Assembly (NCBI GenBank): GCA_017857395.1 | Contig: JAFMDF010000010.1 | Span: forward strand, 1 to 64,000 | Source of the DNA: Bacteroidota bacterium | GTDB lineage: Bacteria; Bacteroidota; Bacteroidia; Chitinophagales; Saprospiraceae | Length of the DNA stretch: 64,000 nucleotides | Reading direction: 5' to 3' | Shown here: piece after piece, positions 16,435 through 24,957 of the stretch | Layout: each line of letters begins with the position of its first letter | How positions within the stretch are numbered: position 1 is the first letter of the stretch | The notes under the pieces: generated by a model | The model's database searches: none | What the model was told of the DNA's origin: nothing | Seen by the model: the letters and a program-made list of their open reading frames with translations, nothing else | Position numbers and translations under genes: made by a program

Positions 16435-17655
16435 TTATTTTCCTTTCACCCGATTCCACAAATCACTAAAAACACCACTGCGGTCCTCAAAATCTCTAGT
16501 TTCAAAAGCATTGACACCACCTTGTCCATCAGGCACAATCGTAAACTTAAACACATAATCTTCGGGTTGAGCAGGACGTTCCTTGGTTGTACCATACCGC
16601 AAGTCCCCAATCTGTAAAGTATCACCGTTCATGGGGGTAACAGTATAATATCCATCTGAAAACCATTGTAAGATTTGAATATCAGTGTCTTCTTTATAGA
16701 CATCCACTAAATCGTGATTTTTCGGTGTTTTATAAAACTGGTAAACCTTTGGCTGTTTGTCTAACAAAGAATACGAACCATAATAATAACCAGCCTTTGT
16801 TTCCGCTACGCCTTGCCAGAGAATATTATTAAATATAGAAGGCCCTGTTCTAAATCTTTGAAAGTCGATATTTTCTGCTTGTAAGGATTGTTTGAAGACT
16901 TTATCTATTCTCTGTTTATTAAAAACCGTAAATAATAAATAAGCACTACTTAGAATAATGCCTAGCCCATTTAAATAACGGCGCATCCCTTTATCTCGTT
17001 TATAAAAAGAAGCAGCAATGAGGCAAGTTAAAAAAGGAACGGTATAAATTGGATCCGCTACAGAAATGGTATTGAATGCCACTCGATAGTCGGAAAAGGG
17101 CGCAAATAACTGCGTTCCGTAAGCAGTAAAAGCATCTAGCAATGGATGGGTGAAAATTGACCAGAAAAATAGCCAAGTCCAGTCTTTTCTAGTGGCATTG
17201 ATAGGCGGTAGTTCTTTAGTGAGGTAAGTTTTAGCTAGACGAACCATGCTCCAAATGCCCAATCCTGCAGAAATACCTATCAGTATATAATTATAATCAC
17301 CACCAATTACTTTAGTTGCCAAATTGAGAATAAAGGCAGCAAAGGCAGTAAATAGTAAGGTAGAGAGAAAGACCAGTCCTTTATAAAATTTATTTTGATA
17401 CAACCCACTTTGATAGAGTTTATCAACCAAATAGCCAAATAAAAAAGGAGTCGTTACTGCAAAAAAGATAGAATGAGAGATGCCTCTATGAAAAGCCAAA
17501 GCTTGCATATCTGTCATCATGAAATTTCCTAAAACATCTAAATCAGGAATAGTACCACCTACAGCACCCCATAGCATGGCTCGATTGCCTATTTTTTTTC
17601 CTAATACAACTTCACCACAAGCAGCACCTAATACAATTTGAGTTAACGAATCCAT
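16435..17655 (-). CDS. DUF457/YdjM-type membrane-bound metal-dependent hydrolase
   Basis: 406 residues. The N-terminal half carries family hallmarks: MDSLTQIVLGAACGE at the start, PDLDVL, HRGISHS near residue 58 and HPLLDAFTAYG near 170. These His and Asp residues are the presumed metal ligands. Several membrane helices lie between about 60 and 240, and a soluble C-terminal domain of about 150 residues follows. The family (LexA-regulated YdjM in E. coli) is annotated as a hydrolase from sequence only. It sits in the same orientation as ddl, 168 bp downstream of it, separated by a pair of A/T repeat words. Confidence 0.85.
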   Translation of the reverse strand: MDSLTQIVLGAACGEVVLGKKIGNRAMLWGAVGGTIPDLDVLGNFMMTDMQALAFHRGISHSIFFAVTTPFLFGYLVDKLYQSGLYQNKFYKGLVFLSTLLFTAFAAFILNLATKVIGGDYNYILIGISAGLGIWSMVRLAKTYLTKELPPINATRKDWTWLFFWSIFTHPLLDAFTAYGTQLFAPFSDYRVAFNTISVADPIYTVPFLTCLIAASFYKRDKGMRRYLNGLGIILSSAYLLFTVFNKQRIDKVFKQSLQAENIDFQRFRTGPSIFNNILWQGVAETKAGYYYGSYSLLDKQPKVYQFYKTPKNHDLVDVYKEDTDIQILQWFSDGYYTVTPMNGDTLQIGDLRYGTTKERPAQPEDYVFKFTIVPDGQGGVNAFETRDFEDRSGVFSDLWNRVKGK

Positions 17656-17823
17656 GAATAATTTTCAATTTATGATTTTCAATTTTTCAATTTGGTTTTG
17701 AGGGCGTTGACTTTTATAGAATGGCATCTTGTTAACAACCTTTTTTATTATCTTTTGTGTCTACTAGTTTAATTAACAAGCAATTGAAGACAAGGTTCGA
17801 TAGAAATCTGAAAACTAAAATTT
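17656..17823. repeat. Inverted pair of A/T word arrays between two minus-strand genes
   Basis: AATTTTCAATTTATGATTTTC (about 17662-17682) and TTTTTAAATTGGAATTTGAAAATT (about 17819-17842) are built from CAATTTT / AAAATTG words in opposite orientation. The second arm runs into the ddl 3' end. Similar pairs occur at 9730-9880 and 35985-36105. Confidence 0.5.
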
Positions 17824-18813
17824 TTAAATTGGAATTTGAAAATTGCCCAGTGTTTCTTCAATAATAGCATCTAAAAAATCACTTAACTCCCAACCCATTG
17901 CGGCTACTTGTTGGGGAATAAAACTTTGTTCTGTCATGCCTGGTATCGTATTAATCTCTAAAAAATGGAAAATTCCATCAATCAAAATATAATCGACTCG
18001 ACACATTCCTTTGCAATTCAATAACTCATAGATCTCTTTAGTTCTATGCTGACATTGTAGCGTAAGTGCATCTGAAATTTCGGCAGGTGTGATTTCTTCA
18101 CTTTCATTTTCGTACTTTGCGCTATAATCAAAAAACTCATTTTCTGTACGAATTTCTGTAATGGGCATCACTATAACCTCTTTTCCTTTTCTAAAAATAC
18201 CATTGGAAAATTCTTGCCCTTCCATAAATTGTTCAATAATCACCTCATCATCGAATTGGAAAGCTTTTTTGGTAGATGTTTGGATACAATTTTCATCAGG
18301 AACTTTGGTGATGCCATAACTACTACCATTTTTGTTAGGTTTGACAAATAGCGGAAAACCCATACTTTTAATATCATCTACATCAATGGGTTGGCCTCGT
18401 CTTAATAATCTAGAATCTGCCATTGGAATACCATAAGGTCTTAAAAAGTCCTTGGTACGTTGTTTATTAAAAGTCAAGGCACTTACAAAATGGTCACATC
18501 CTGTACAAGGAATTCCTAATAATTCAAAATAGCCTAAGATACTACCGCTTTCGGCTGGATGACCATGTAGCATCAAAAAAACTAAATCAAACGTAAGCTT
18601 TTTTTTGTTGATTAATAGAGAGAAGTCATTCATGTCTAATTGAACACCAGTTGCTTGTTCTATGAATTGCTTCCCATTTAATTCAATAAGGTAACGATTA
18701 TATTTATGCGAGTTGAGATATTTTTCAACCGTCTTTGCGCTTTTTAAGGAAACACCTCTTTCTGCTACATTTCCGCCAGTTAGGATGGCAATATTTAATT
18801 TTTCCGCTTTCAA
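17824..18813 (-). CDS. ddl: D-alanine--D-alanine ligase
   Basis: A 329-residue ATP-grasp enzyme that joins two D-alanines with ATP in the cytoplasm for peptidoglycan. Visible are the N-terminal GGNVAERGVSL loop, LMLHGHPAESGSILGYFELLGIP, the KPNKNGSSYGI glycine-rich segment, and the metal-binding CRVDYILID...FLEINTIPGMTEQSFIP end, all standard for Ddl. The length is normal. The only start in frame is TTG at 18813; the codons upstream reach TAA at 18828-18826 with no ATG, so a TTG start is required. The gene stands alone apart from the DUF457 gene behind it. Confidence 0.95.
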   Translation of the reverse strand: MKAEKLNIAILTGGNVAERGVSLKSAKTVEKYLNSHKYNRYLIELNGKQFIEQATGVQLDMNDFSLLINKKKLTFDLVFLMLHGHPAESGSILGYFELLGIPCTGCDHFVSALTFNKQRTKDFLRPYGIPMADSRLLRRGQPIDVDDIKSMGFPLFVKPNKNGSSYGITKVPDENCIQTSTKKAFQFDDEVIIEQFMEGQEFSNGIFRKGKEVIVMPITEIRTENEFFDYSAKYENESEEITPAEISDALTLQCQHRTKEIYELLNCKGMCRVDYILIDGIFHFLEINTIPGMTEQSFIPQQVAAMGWELSDFLDAIIEETLGNFQIPI

Positions 18814-19466
18814 AGTATGATAAAATTAATGGTTAACAAGAACCGATGATTAGATATGGAATGAGGTGCAAATTTAATTTAAAATACCTAAATCAAGTAT
18901 TTGCGATGCAAGAACTTTTTAAAGTACCTTTTTTAATGAATTCTAACATTAATTACTCCCATTTTTCTTGACTAAATTTGGCCTAAAAACACTTAATTCT
19001 ATTTATATAACACTATAGATAACGGTAGTCGATAGAATGATTTTAAATATTAGGTTTTCTGTGATGTATTTTTAAATTGTATAATGGCCATTTATATGTA
19101 TAAGTTCATATAGTTACTTATTTTTATAAAAGAGATAACTAAAAATCATATTTCAATAATTGTGAAAAAAATGAATTTTATGACTAGAATTCAGGGGGAA
19201 AACAAGGCTAAATATTTGTAAATAATTATTTTATATATTTTAAATTTTATTTAATTATTTGTGACGGGCTTATTTTTATAAAATTCACTAAAAAAAATTT
19301 ATTTTCCCTTGAAATTGTTACTTTTTTACTTATTTTTCAGTCAGAAACGATATATTTTTATAAATAACTTAGTCATAATATGTAGAATTAACAAAAATTA
19401 CTATTTTGCTGACTAAAATACATTTACTTACAGTAATTTTTCATAATTGCAAACTAAAATCCAACT
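18814..19466. other. 653 bp A/T-rich divergent intergenic region
   Basis: It separates divergent ddl and the DUF1508 gene, so both promoters must lie here. It is dominated by A/T runs. I see no open frame with coding character, no strong hairpin and no TAnnTTTG match good enough to call. Confidence 0.5.
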
Positions 19467-22400
19467 ATGAGAGTAAGAGTCTTTCGTCGTGAAGGTAACA
19501 ATCAGTATTACTTCCAATTTTTGAGAGATGACGGCCAGGTTATCCTAAATAGTGAGGGTTATACCACTGAGGCTGCCAGAGATAATGGCGTTCAATCTGT
19601 TATTAATAATGCCGGTAATGCGGATAGATATGAAGCTCACAGTAATGATGGGGGCGGATTTTATTTTATCCTTAATGCTGGAAATGGTCAAGAAATTGGT
19701 CGTAGTGTTACTTTTCGTAAGGAAAATAGCAGAAATGCTGCGATTACACTTATGCAAGGTGAGGCAACAAGTGTTGAAGGCGGTGGAGATACTGCAACAA
19801 CAGCGACTACTGCTGAGACTACTGTTCAGAAAGTAGTAGAGCCTTACAAAGCATCGGGAAATGAGGATAATTATAAGCCTTTGAATTTTTACGAAACTCG
19901 AATAACGGGTGTGGATAACGGATTCGATTCCTTTTCTGAAGGCGGTGAGCATTATTTTACTTATAATTTAGGTGGTAATGTTTATTTGATTAGTGAAGGA
20001 TATACTTCTACTGGGGCTAGAGATAATGGTATTCAGTCGGTTACGAATAACATGAATAATGAGGCTAGATACCAGCGTCAACAAGATCCTAAAGGTCATT
20101 TCTTTTTCAACCTGAGAGCTGGCAATAATAAGGAGATTGCTACTAGTCGTTGGTTTGATGACCAAGGAAATATGGATAGTGTGATTGCTCGAATGGTCGC
20201 AGGTCTTGGGTTGGGTGGAAGAAGAGTAGAAGAAGGTACTCAATTACAAGCAGCTAACCGAGATGCAAATATTGCTATTGCCGCACCTCCTGCTCCAAGA
20301 GAGATGGGTGAGCCTAAGAAGAAACGAAAGAAACGAGATACACCGAAGAAGCCTAAGGCTGAAAAGGTGTATGTTGCTAATGGGAATTACTTGTTTAATG
20401 ATTTAACCTACCAAATTTTTAGAAGCGGAAATAATCGTTATTATTTTACTTTTAAAACACCTGAAGAAAAGACTTTATTCCTAAATGCGGACGTGAGAGG
20501 GTTTGAAACACAGGAACAAGCACAAGCTGTTGTTGATCAGATTATGCTTTATGCACCATATGAAGATAATTTTGAAGGTAAGCAGGCGAGAAATGGTAAG
20601 TTTTACTTTTATATTAAAGGGGAAGATGGTAAAAATATAGGAAAAAGTTTCTTCTACGGAACTGCAGAAGATATGCAGTCTTCGGTTGGCTTATTATTAG
20701 GCAGCGAAGCTCAAATTGCAGCACTGAAAGGAAGAGCAGCCAATTTGAATGAAGATGAATATTTAGCATGCAGTGCCTATGCTTCTAATGAAGATGGTTT
20801 CCATAAATTTACACACGATAATGGCGAACACTACTTTGGCTATAATCATGGTGGAAAAACTTATTTGCGTTCTGAAGGATATACTACTACAGGCGCAAGA
20901 GATAATGGAATTGCATCTGTTCAGAAAAATGCCCCTATAGAGGCACGTTGGAAGACGAGGCAAGATGAAGCCGATGGAATGTGGTACTATGCGCTTCGTG
21001 CAGGTAATAACCAAGAAATTGCGCTTAGTTGTGGTTATGAATCAGAAGCAGCTATGACTACTGCTTGGGAATGGATGAGAGGAGAAGAGTCAACATTGGG
21101 CACAGGTGCTCAATTTGTTGGAGGAATGTGGTATTCAGGTGCTTGGTTGCGAAGAAAAGCGGAAGAAGAAGCCGCTGCAAAACGTGCTGCTGAAGCTGCT
21201 GCCGCTGCGAAGAAAGCGGAAGAAGAAGCTGCTGCAAAACGTGCTGCTGAAGCTGCCGCTGCGAAGAAAGCGGAAGAAGAAGCCGCTGCAAAACGTGCTG
21301 CTGAAGCTGCTGCTGCGAAGAAAGCGGAAGAAGAAGCTGCTGCTACCACTGCTAAGAAAGCTGCTGCCGCCGCTGCTGCTGTTGCTGCCGCTGCACTTGC
21401 TGCCAAACAAAAAGAGGAAGAAGCAGTAAAAGCGCAGGCATTCGCTGCTGCTGAAGCAGAAAAGAATAAAGATAAAGAAGACGACTATTTAACTTGTAAG
21501 GCTTATGAAGGCCATGCTGTAAATGATAAGCGTAATAATGTAGCTTTCTTTAAAGGAGAAGATGGACAGTATTATTTTGCACTTTATAATGAAGAAGGTG
21601 GTGTTCGACTGAGAAGTGAAGGCTTTAAAACGGCACAAGAAAGAGATCAAGAATTATCTGGTGTAGTAAGACTGAAAGATAATCAAGATTTCTATAAGCG
21701 GAAAGAGAGAGGCAAATATTATATGGATATTCTCTATGATGAAACTGGTCGAGAGGTTGGTAGAAGTTGTTTGAGAAATGCGGAAGAGGAAGCCGCTGCC
21801 GCTGCTGCGCTAATTGCTGCTAAACGAAAAGCGGAAGAAGAAGCTGCTGCAAAACGCGCTGCTGAAGCTGCTGCCGCTAAGAAAGCGGAAGAAGAAGCTG
21901 CTGCTGCTGCCACTGCTAAGAAAGCTGCCGCCACTGCCGCCGCCGCTGCCGCTGCTGCACTTGCCTTAAGACAAAAAGAGGAAGCGGAAGTAAAAGCTCA
22001 AGCATTTGCTGCTGCCGAAGCAGCCAAAAATAAGGATAAAGAAGACGATTACTTACCATGTAAGGCTTATCAAGGTCACGCAATAAATGATAAACGAAAT
22101 AATGTAGCTTTCTTTAAAGGAGAAGATGGGCAGTTTTATTTTGCTTTATATGATGATAATGGTAATGTTCGATTGAGAAGTGAAGGCTTTAAAACAGCAC
22201 AAGAAAGAGATCAAGAATTATCTGGTGTAGTCAGATTGAAAGATAATCAAGATTTCTACAAGCGATTAGAGAAAGGTAAATATTACATGGATATTCTCTA
22301 TGATGAAACTGGCCGAGAGGTTGGTCGAAGTTGTTTGAGAAATGTGGAAGAAGAGAAAGCTGCCGCTGCACTTCTTCTGAAACAAGCAGAAGATAAAAAA

Positions 22401-23255
22401 GCTGCTGCTGCTGCCGCTGCGGCTACTGCCGCCGCTGCCGCTTTAGCTGCAACGCAGAAGAAAGAGGAGGAAGCTACTGCACTTGCCTTAGCTGCTAAAC
22501 AAGAAAAGAAGCGTAAAGCTGCCGCTGCTGCCGCTTCGGCTGCTGTTGCTGCTACTGCCGCAACAAAAGTTGTTAAAACGACTAAGAAAAAGGAGAAAGT
22601 TGCTGCGGTCGCTGCTGCTACTACGGAAGGTTCGGGTACGATGGGGTGGTTGCCTTGGCTACTATTACCATTATTATTGGCTGCTGTCTTTTATTTTACT
22701 AAAGGATGTTATGGGTGTGATGACGCTGCTGCTGGCTTGCCAACACCAATGGACGTTAGTTCAATCGTTACTCCACCAGTTCGAGCAAATGCAGTTGCTG
22801 ATGCGGCTGCTAGATTAGCTGCGACGACTTGTGCTTGTAATAGTGACTGTAAAGTGATGAGCATTCCAACAAATGGTAGAGCACAAATCTTAACTCGACT
22901 AGGCACTAATCCTGAGTTTGGAAATGCACATGATTTAACTGGACCTCAATTCTTAGGTAGATTGAGAAACCGTTATGCGACAGAACCAGCAGATACGAAA
23001 TTCTTAGATGAATTATTTACTTGTATGGGCTATACGAATGGATTTGCAGATGCCACAGCAGATATCTTCTCAGTTGTTACGCTTCCAAACGGAAAAACTG
23101 GTAACATGGGATATGGTGCTAATCACGGCACAACTTATGCGACTTTAAATGCTAAAGATGCAAAGGATTTAGAAGCCTTTAAAATCGAAGCAGCGAATGG
23201 TTGTGATGTACACTTCATGAAGACTTGTGGTAATCATTTCTTCTTCTGTAACTAA
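19467..23255 (+). CDS. Giant multi-DUF1508 (YegP-like) protein with Ala-rich coiled coils and one membrane helix
   Basis: 1262 residues. Six DUF1508-type units (paired YYF..L...G..I..SEGY motifs) lie at about 10-97, 140-245, 305-412, 430-540, 672-772 and 860-960. The last two are near-duplicates. Three Ala/Glu/Lys helices (562-665, 772-850, 960-1050) built on AEEEAAAKRAAEAAAAKK units link them. Residues 1060-1078 form a single membrane helix (WLPWLLLPLLLAAVFYF), followed by a Cys-rich tail (CACNSDC near 1122-1128; more Cys to the C-terminus). No N-terminal signal exists, so the DUF1508 array should be cytoplasmic and the tail periplasmic. Small YegP proteins are poorly understood; this may be a scaffold. 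An isolated gene with its own terminator. Confidence 0.8.
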   Translation: MRVRVFRREGNNQYYFQFLRDDGQVILNSEGYTTEAARDNGVQSVINNAGNADRYEAHSNDGGGFYFILNAGNGQEIGRSVTFRKENSRNAAITLMQGEATSVEGGGDTATTATTAETTVQKVVEPYKASGNEDNYKPLNFYETRITGVDNGFDSFSEGGEHYFTYNLGGNVYLISEGYTSTGARDNGIQSVTNNMNNEARYQRQQDPKGHFFFNLRAGNNKEIATSRWFDDQGNMDSVIARMVAGLGLGGRRVEEGTQLQAANRDANIAIAAPPAPREMGEPKKKRKKRDTPKKPKAEKVYVANGNYLFNDLTYQIFRSGNNRYYFTFKTPEEKTLFLNADVRGFETQEQAQAVVDQIMLYAPYEDNFEGKQARNGKFYFYIKGEDGKNIGKSFFYGTAEDMQSSVGLLLGSEAQIAALKGRAANLNEDEYLACSAYASNEDGFHKFTHDNGEHYFGYNHGGKTYLRSEGYTTTGARDNGIASVQKNAPIEARWKTRQDEADGMWYYALRAGNNQEIALSCGYESEAAMTTAWEWMRGEESTLGTGAQFVGGMWYSGAWLRRKAEEEAAAKRAAEAAAAAKKAEEEAAAKRAAEAAAAKKAEEEAAAKRAAEAAAAKKAEEEAAATTAKKAAAAAAAVAAAALAAKQKEEEAVKAQAFAAAEAEKNKDKEDDYLTCKAYEGHAVNDKRNNVAFFKGEDGQYYFALYNEEGGVRLRSEGFKTAQERDQELSGVVRLKDNQDFYKRKERGKYYMDILYDETGREVGRSCLRNAEEEAAAAAALIAAKRKAEEEAAAKRAAEAAAAKKAEEEAAAAATAKKAAATAAAAAAAALALRQKEEAEVKAQAFAAAEAAKNKDKEDDYLPCKAYQGHAINDKRNNVAFFKGEDGQFYFALYDDNGNVRLRSEGFKTAQERDQELSGVVRLKDNQDFYKRLEKGKYYMDILYDETGREVGRSCLRNVEEEKAAAALLLKQAEDKKAAAAAAAATAAAAALAATQKKEEEATALALAAKQEKKRKAAAAAASAAVAATAATKVVKTTKKKEKVAAVAAATTEGSGTMGWLPWLLLPLLLAAVFYFTKGCYGCDDAAAGLPTPMDVSSIVTPPVRANAVADAAARLAATTCACNSDCKVMSIPTNGRAQILTRLGTNPEFGNAHDLTGPQFLGRLRNRYATEPADTKFLDELFTCMGYTNGFADATADIFSVVTLPNGKTGNMGYGANHGTTYATLNAKDAKDLEAFKIEAANGCDVHFMKTCGNHFFFCN
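21160..22345 (+). repeat. Internal tandem and duplicated repeats in the DUF1508 gene
   Basis: Three to four copies of a 54-57 bp unit encoding AEEEAAAKRAAEAAAAKK-type helices lie at about 21160-21340. A block of about 300 bp (21480-21780) is repeated almost exactly at 22045-22345, duplicating one DUF1508 unit together with part of its linker. Confidence 0.85.
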
Positions 23256-23320
23256 TGACAAAATCAATTGAGTAACTGTCGGTTTATCGAATAGGGACTT
23301 AATTTGACGGATAAATTAAA

Positions 23321-23357
23321 AGCCGCTTGCTAATTCATTTTAGTAAGCGGCTTTTTT
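23321..23357 (+). terminator. Rho-independent terminator after the DUF1508 gene
   Basis: Stem AGCCGCTTGCTAA / TTAGTAAGCGGCT with one unpaired or wobble position, then seven Ts. It lies 65 bp past the stop. Confidence 0.9.
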
Positions 23358-23577
23358 TGTTTTGGATAAAAATTAAGAATATTTGATACATTGCCAAATT
23401 AAACTAGATTGTCGATTTCAGTCAACGAAAGGTCTTGATTTTTAGATAGAATTCAATGAAATGCAATGTGTCAAAAAACGAAAATTAAAAGAGACCGCAA
23501 AAAGAACTTTAAATCGTTCCATTTTCCTAACAAATTACTTTTCTTTGCAGCTCCAAATAGACTTCTTTCTTTTTTAT

Positions 23578-23864
23578 GGAAATTTATAGCGCTAGGTTCG
23601 CTCAAATTTTTGATTAATACATAAATTACACGAAATAATATTCTGTATTAAAAGTATTTTTATCTTTAAAACAGTATTTTGTTCGTATTTATTTTTATTA
23701 AATAAATATAATTAAAATATTATTTTTAACCCTAAAATAATAACCTGAAAAGAGTTTATTTAAAATAAATAAAATTCTGCATTTTAAACATAAATCAAAA
23801 TATTATTTTGATAATATTTTATTTTATTAACTAATTTTGGGCGAACCTAGCGTTATAGGAAATT
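23578..23864. mobile_element. MITE-like element, 273 bp, with TIRs and 7 bp target duplication
   Basis: The element spans 23585-23857. Left end TATAGCGCTAGGTTCGCTCA and right end (reverse complement) TATAACGCTAGGTTCGCCCA differ at two of 20 positions, and similarity continues a little further inward. It is flanked by an identical direct repeat GGAAATT (23578-23584 and 23858-23864). The core is very A/T-rich, has no open frame and contains short palindromes. This is the signature of a non-autonomous transposable element; the parent transposase is not in the window. Confidence 0.8.
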
Positions 23865-23964
23865 CCTTCTCTTAAAACTATAAAATATAAGGTCAATAAA
23901 TTGATGACTTGCCAACAACCTTATAAAGACCGACTTTTTACAATAATATTATATTAGACAAATT

Positions 23965-24882
23965 ATGAATACGAATATTTATCGAAGGATTGTGGATAGC
24001 CAGTGGTTTCAAAGTACGATTATTTTTTCTATCCTTGCTGCTGGAGTGATTGTAGGTATTGAAACTTACGGCGATGCGGTAAAAGAATGGTTGCCTTTAT
24101 TACACGGATTAGATTATGCCATTTTATTTATTTTTACAGTAGAAGCAATTATTAAAATAGCCGCTGAAGGAAACCGACCGCTGAATTATTTTAAAGACCC
24201 TTGGAATATCTTTGATTTTTTGATTGTAATCGTTTGTTGGATGTCTGTCTTTTTACCCAATATTAATGCTGGTTTTGTGGCTGTATTTCGATTGGCTAGG
24301 ATTTTAAGGGTTTTACGCTTAGTAACAGCTCTGCCGCAATTAAAAATGTTAGTAGATGCGATGCTAAAAAGTATTCCATCTATGGGCTATGTAAGTATTC
24401 TTTTATTTTTATTATTTTATATCTATGGCGTATTAGGCGTATTTATGTTTGGCGAAAATAACCCTGTTCATTTTAAGGATTTGCAAACCTCACTGATTAC
24501 TTTATTTCAAATTACGACTTTAGAAGGATGGGCAGATATTATGTATATTAATGTCTTTGGTTGTGATCATCCACAATGGGGAAGCGAATTTTGTCCAAGC
24601 CCTGTTGCGAGTGGAGTAGGAGCGATTATCTATTTTATTTCCTTTGTTTTGATTGGGACGATGATTGTTTTGAATCTATTTATAGGGGTCATTATGAATA
24701 GTATGGATGAAGTGGCAACGGAACAAAAAATGGAGGAATTAGCAAGTGCTAAAACTGCTGGAGGTGCGCCTAGCTTAAACCATGATATTAGTCGCCTACA
24801 AATTCAACTAAAAGAAATGCAAAATCAGCTACTGTTTATAGGTCATCGGATAGAACGAGAAGAAGAGGATCGGAGAGGTTAA
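23965..24882 (+). CDS. Single-domain voltage-gated cation channel (BacNav/BacCav type)
   Basis: A 305-residue six-helix ion transport protein that would assemble as a tetramer. S1-S4 span about 18-125; S4 reads FRLARILRVLRLV, with arginine gating charges every third or fourth residue. The pore lies between S5 (about 140-165) and S6 (about 215-245), with the filter in TTLEGWADIM. The cytoplasmic tail has a helix (about 270-300, ISRLQIQLKEMQNQL) of the coiled-coil type that tetramerises these channels. The filter is TLEGWAD rather than TLESWS of sodium-selective BacNavs. Gly at that place resembles CavMr and vertebrate Cav domains, so calcium permeation is inferred. Single gene, converging on the acyl-CoA synthetase. 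Confidence 0.9.
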   Translation: MNTNIYRRIVDSQWFQSTIIFSILAAGVIVGIETYGDAVKEWLPLLHGLDYAILFIFTVEAIIKIAAEGNRPLNYFKDPWNIFDFLIVIVCWMSVFLPNINAGFVAVFRLARILRVLRLVTALPQLKMLVDAMLKSIPSMGYVSILLFLLFYIYGVLGVFMFGENNPVHFKDLQTSLITLFQITTLEGWADIMYINVFGCDHPQWGSEFCPSPVASGVGAIIYFISFVLIGTMIVLNLFIGVIMNSMDEVATEQKMEELASAKTAGGAPSLNHDISRLQIQLKEMQNQLLFIGHRIEREEEDRRG

Positions 24883-24885
24883 AGA

Positions 24886-24954
24886 AGTGATGAGTTATAA
24901 GTGGTGAGTGATGAGTGTCTATAACTCATCACTCACCACTTATAACTCATCACT
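24886..24954. repeat. Perfect 31 bp inverted repeat between convergent genes
   Basis: Arms 24886-24916 and 24924-24954 are exact complements with a 7 nt loop, built from AGTGATGAGTTATAAGT words. It starts four bases after the channel stop and ends just before the stop of the opposite gene, so it may end both transcripts. Related words occur at 43580-43644, and short forms near 11050 and 12745. Confidence 0.95.
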
Positions 24955-24957
24955 ATT

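Noticed and set aside
21058-21934. Several overlapping open frames on both strands in the Ala/Glu/Lys-rich part of the DUF1508 gene
   Set aside because: They are translations of the same GCN/GAA repeats in other frames; only the long frame continues into recognisable domains.
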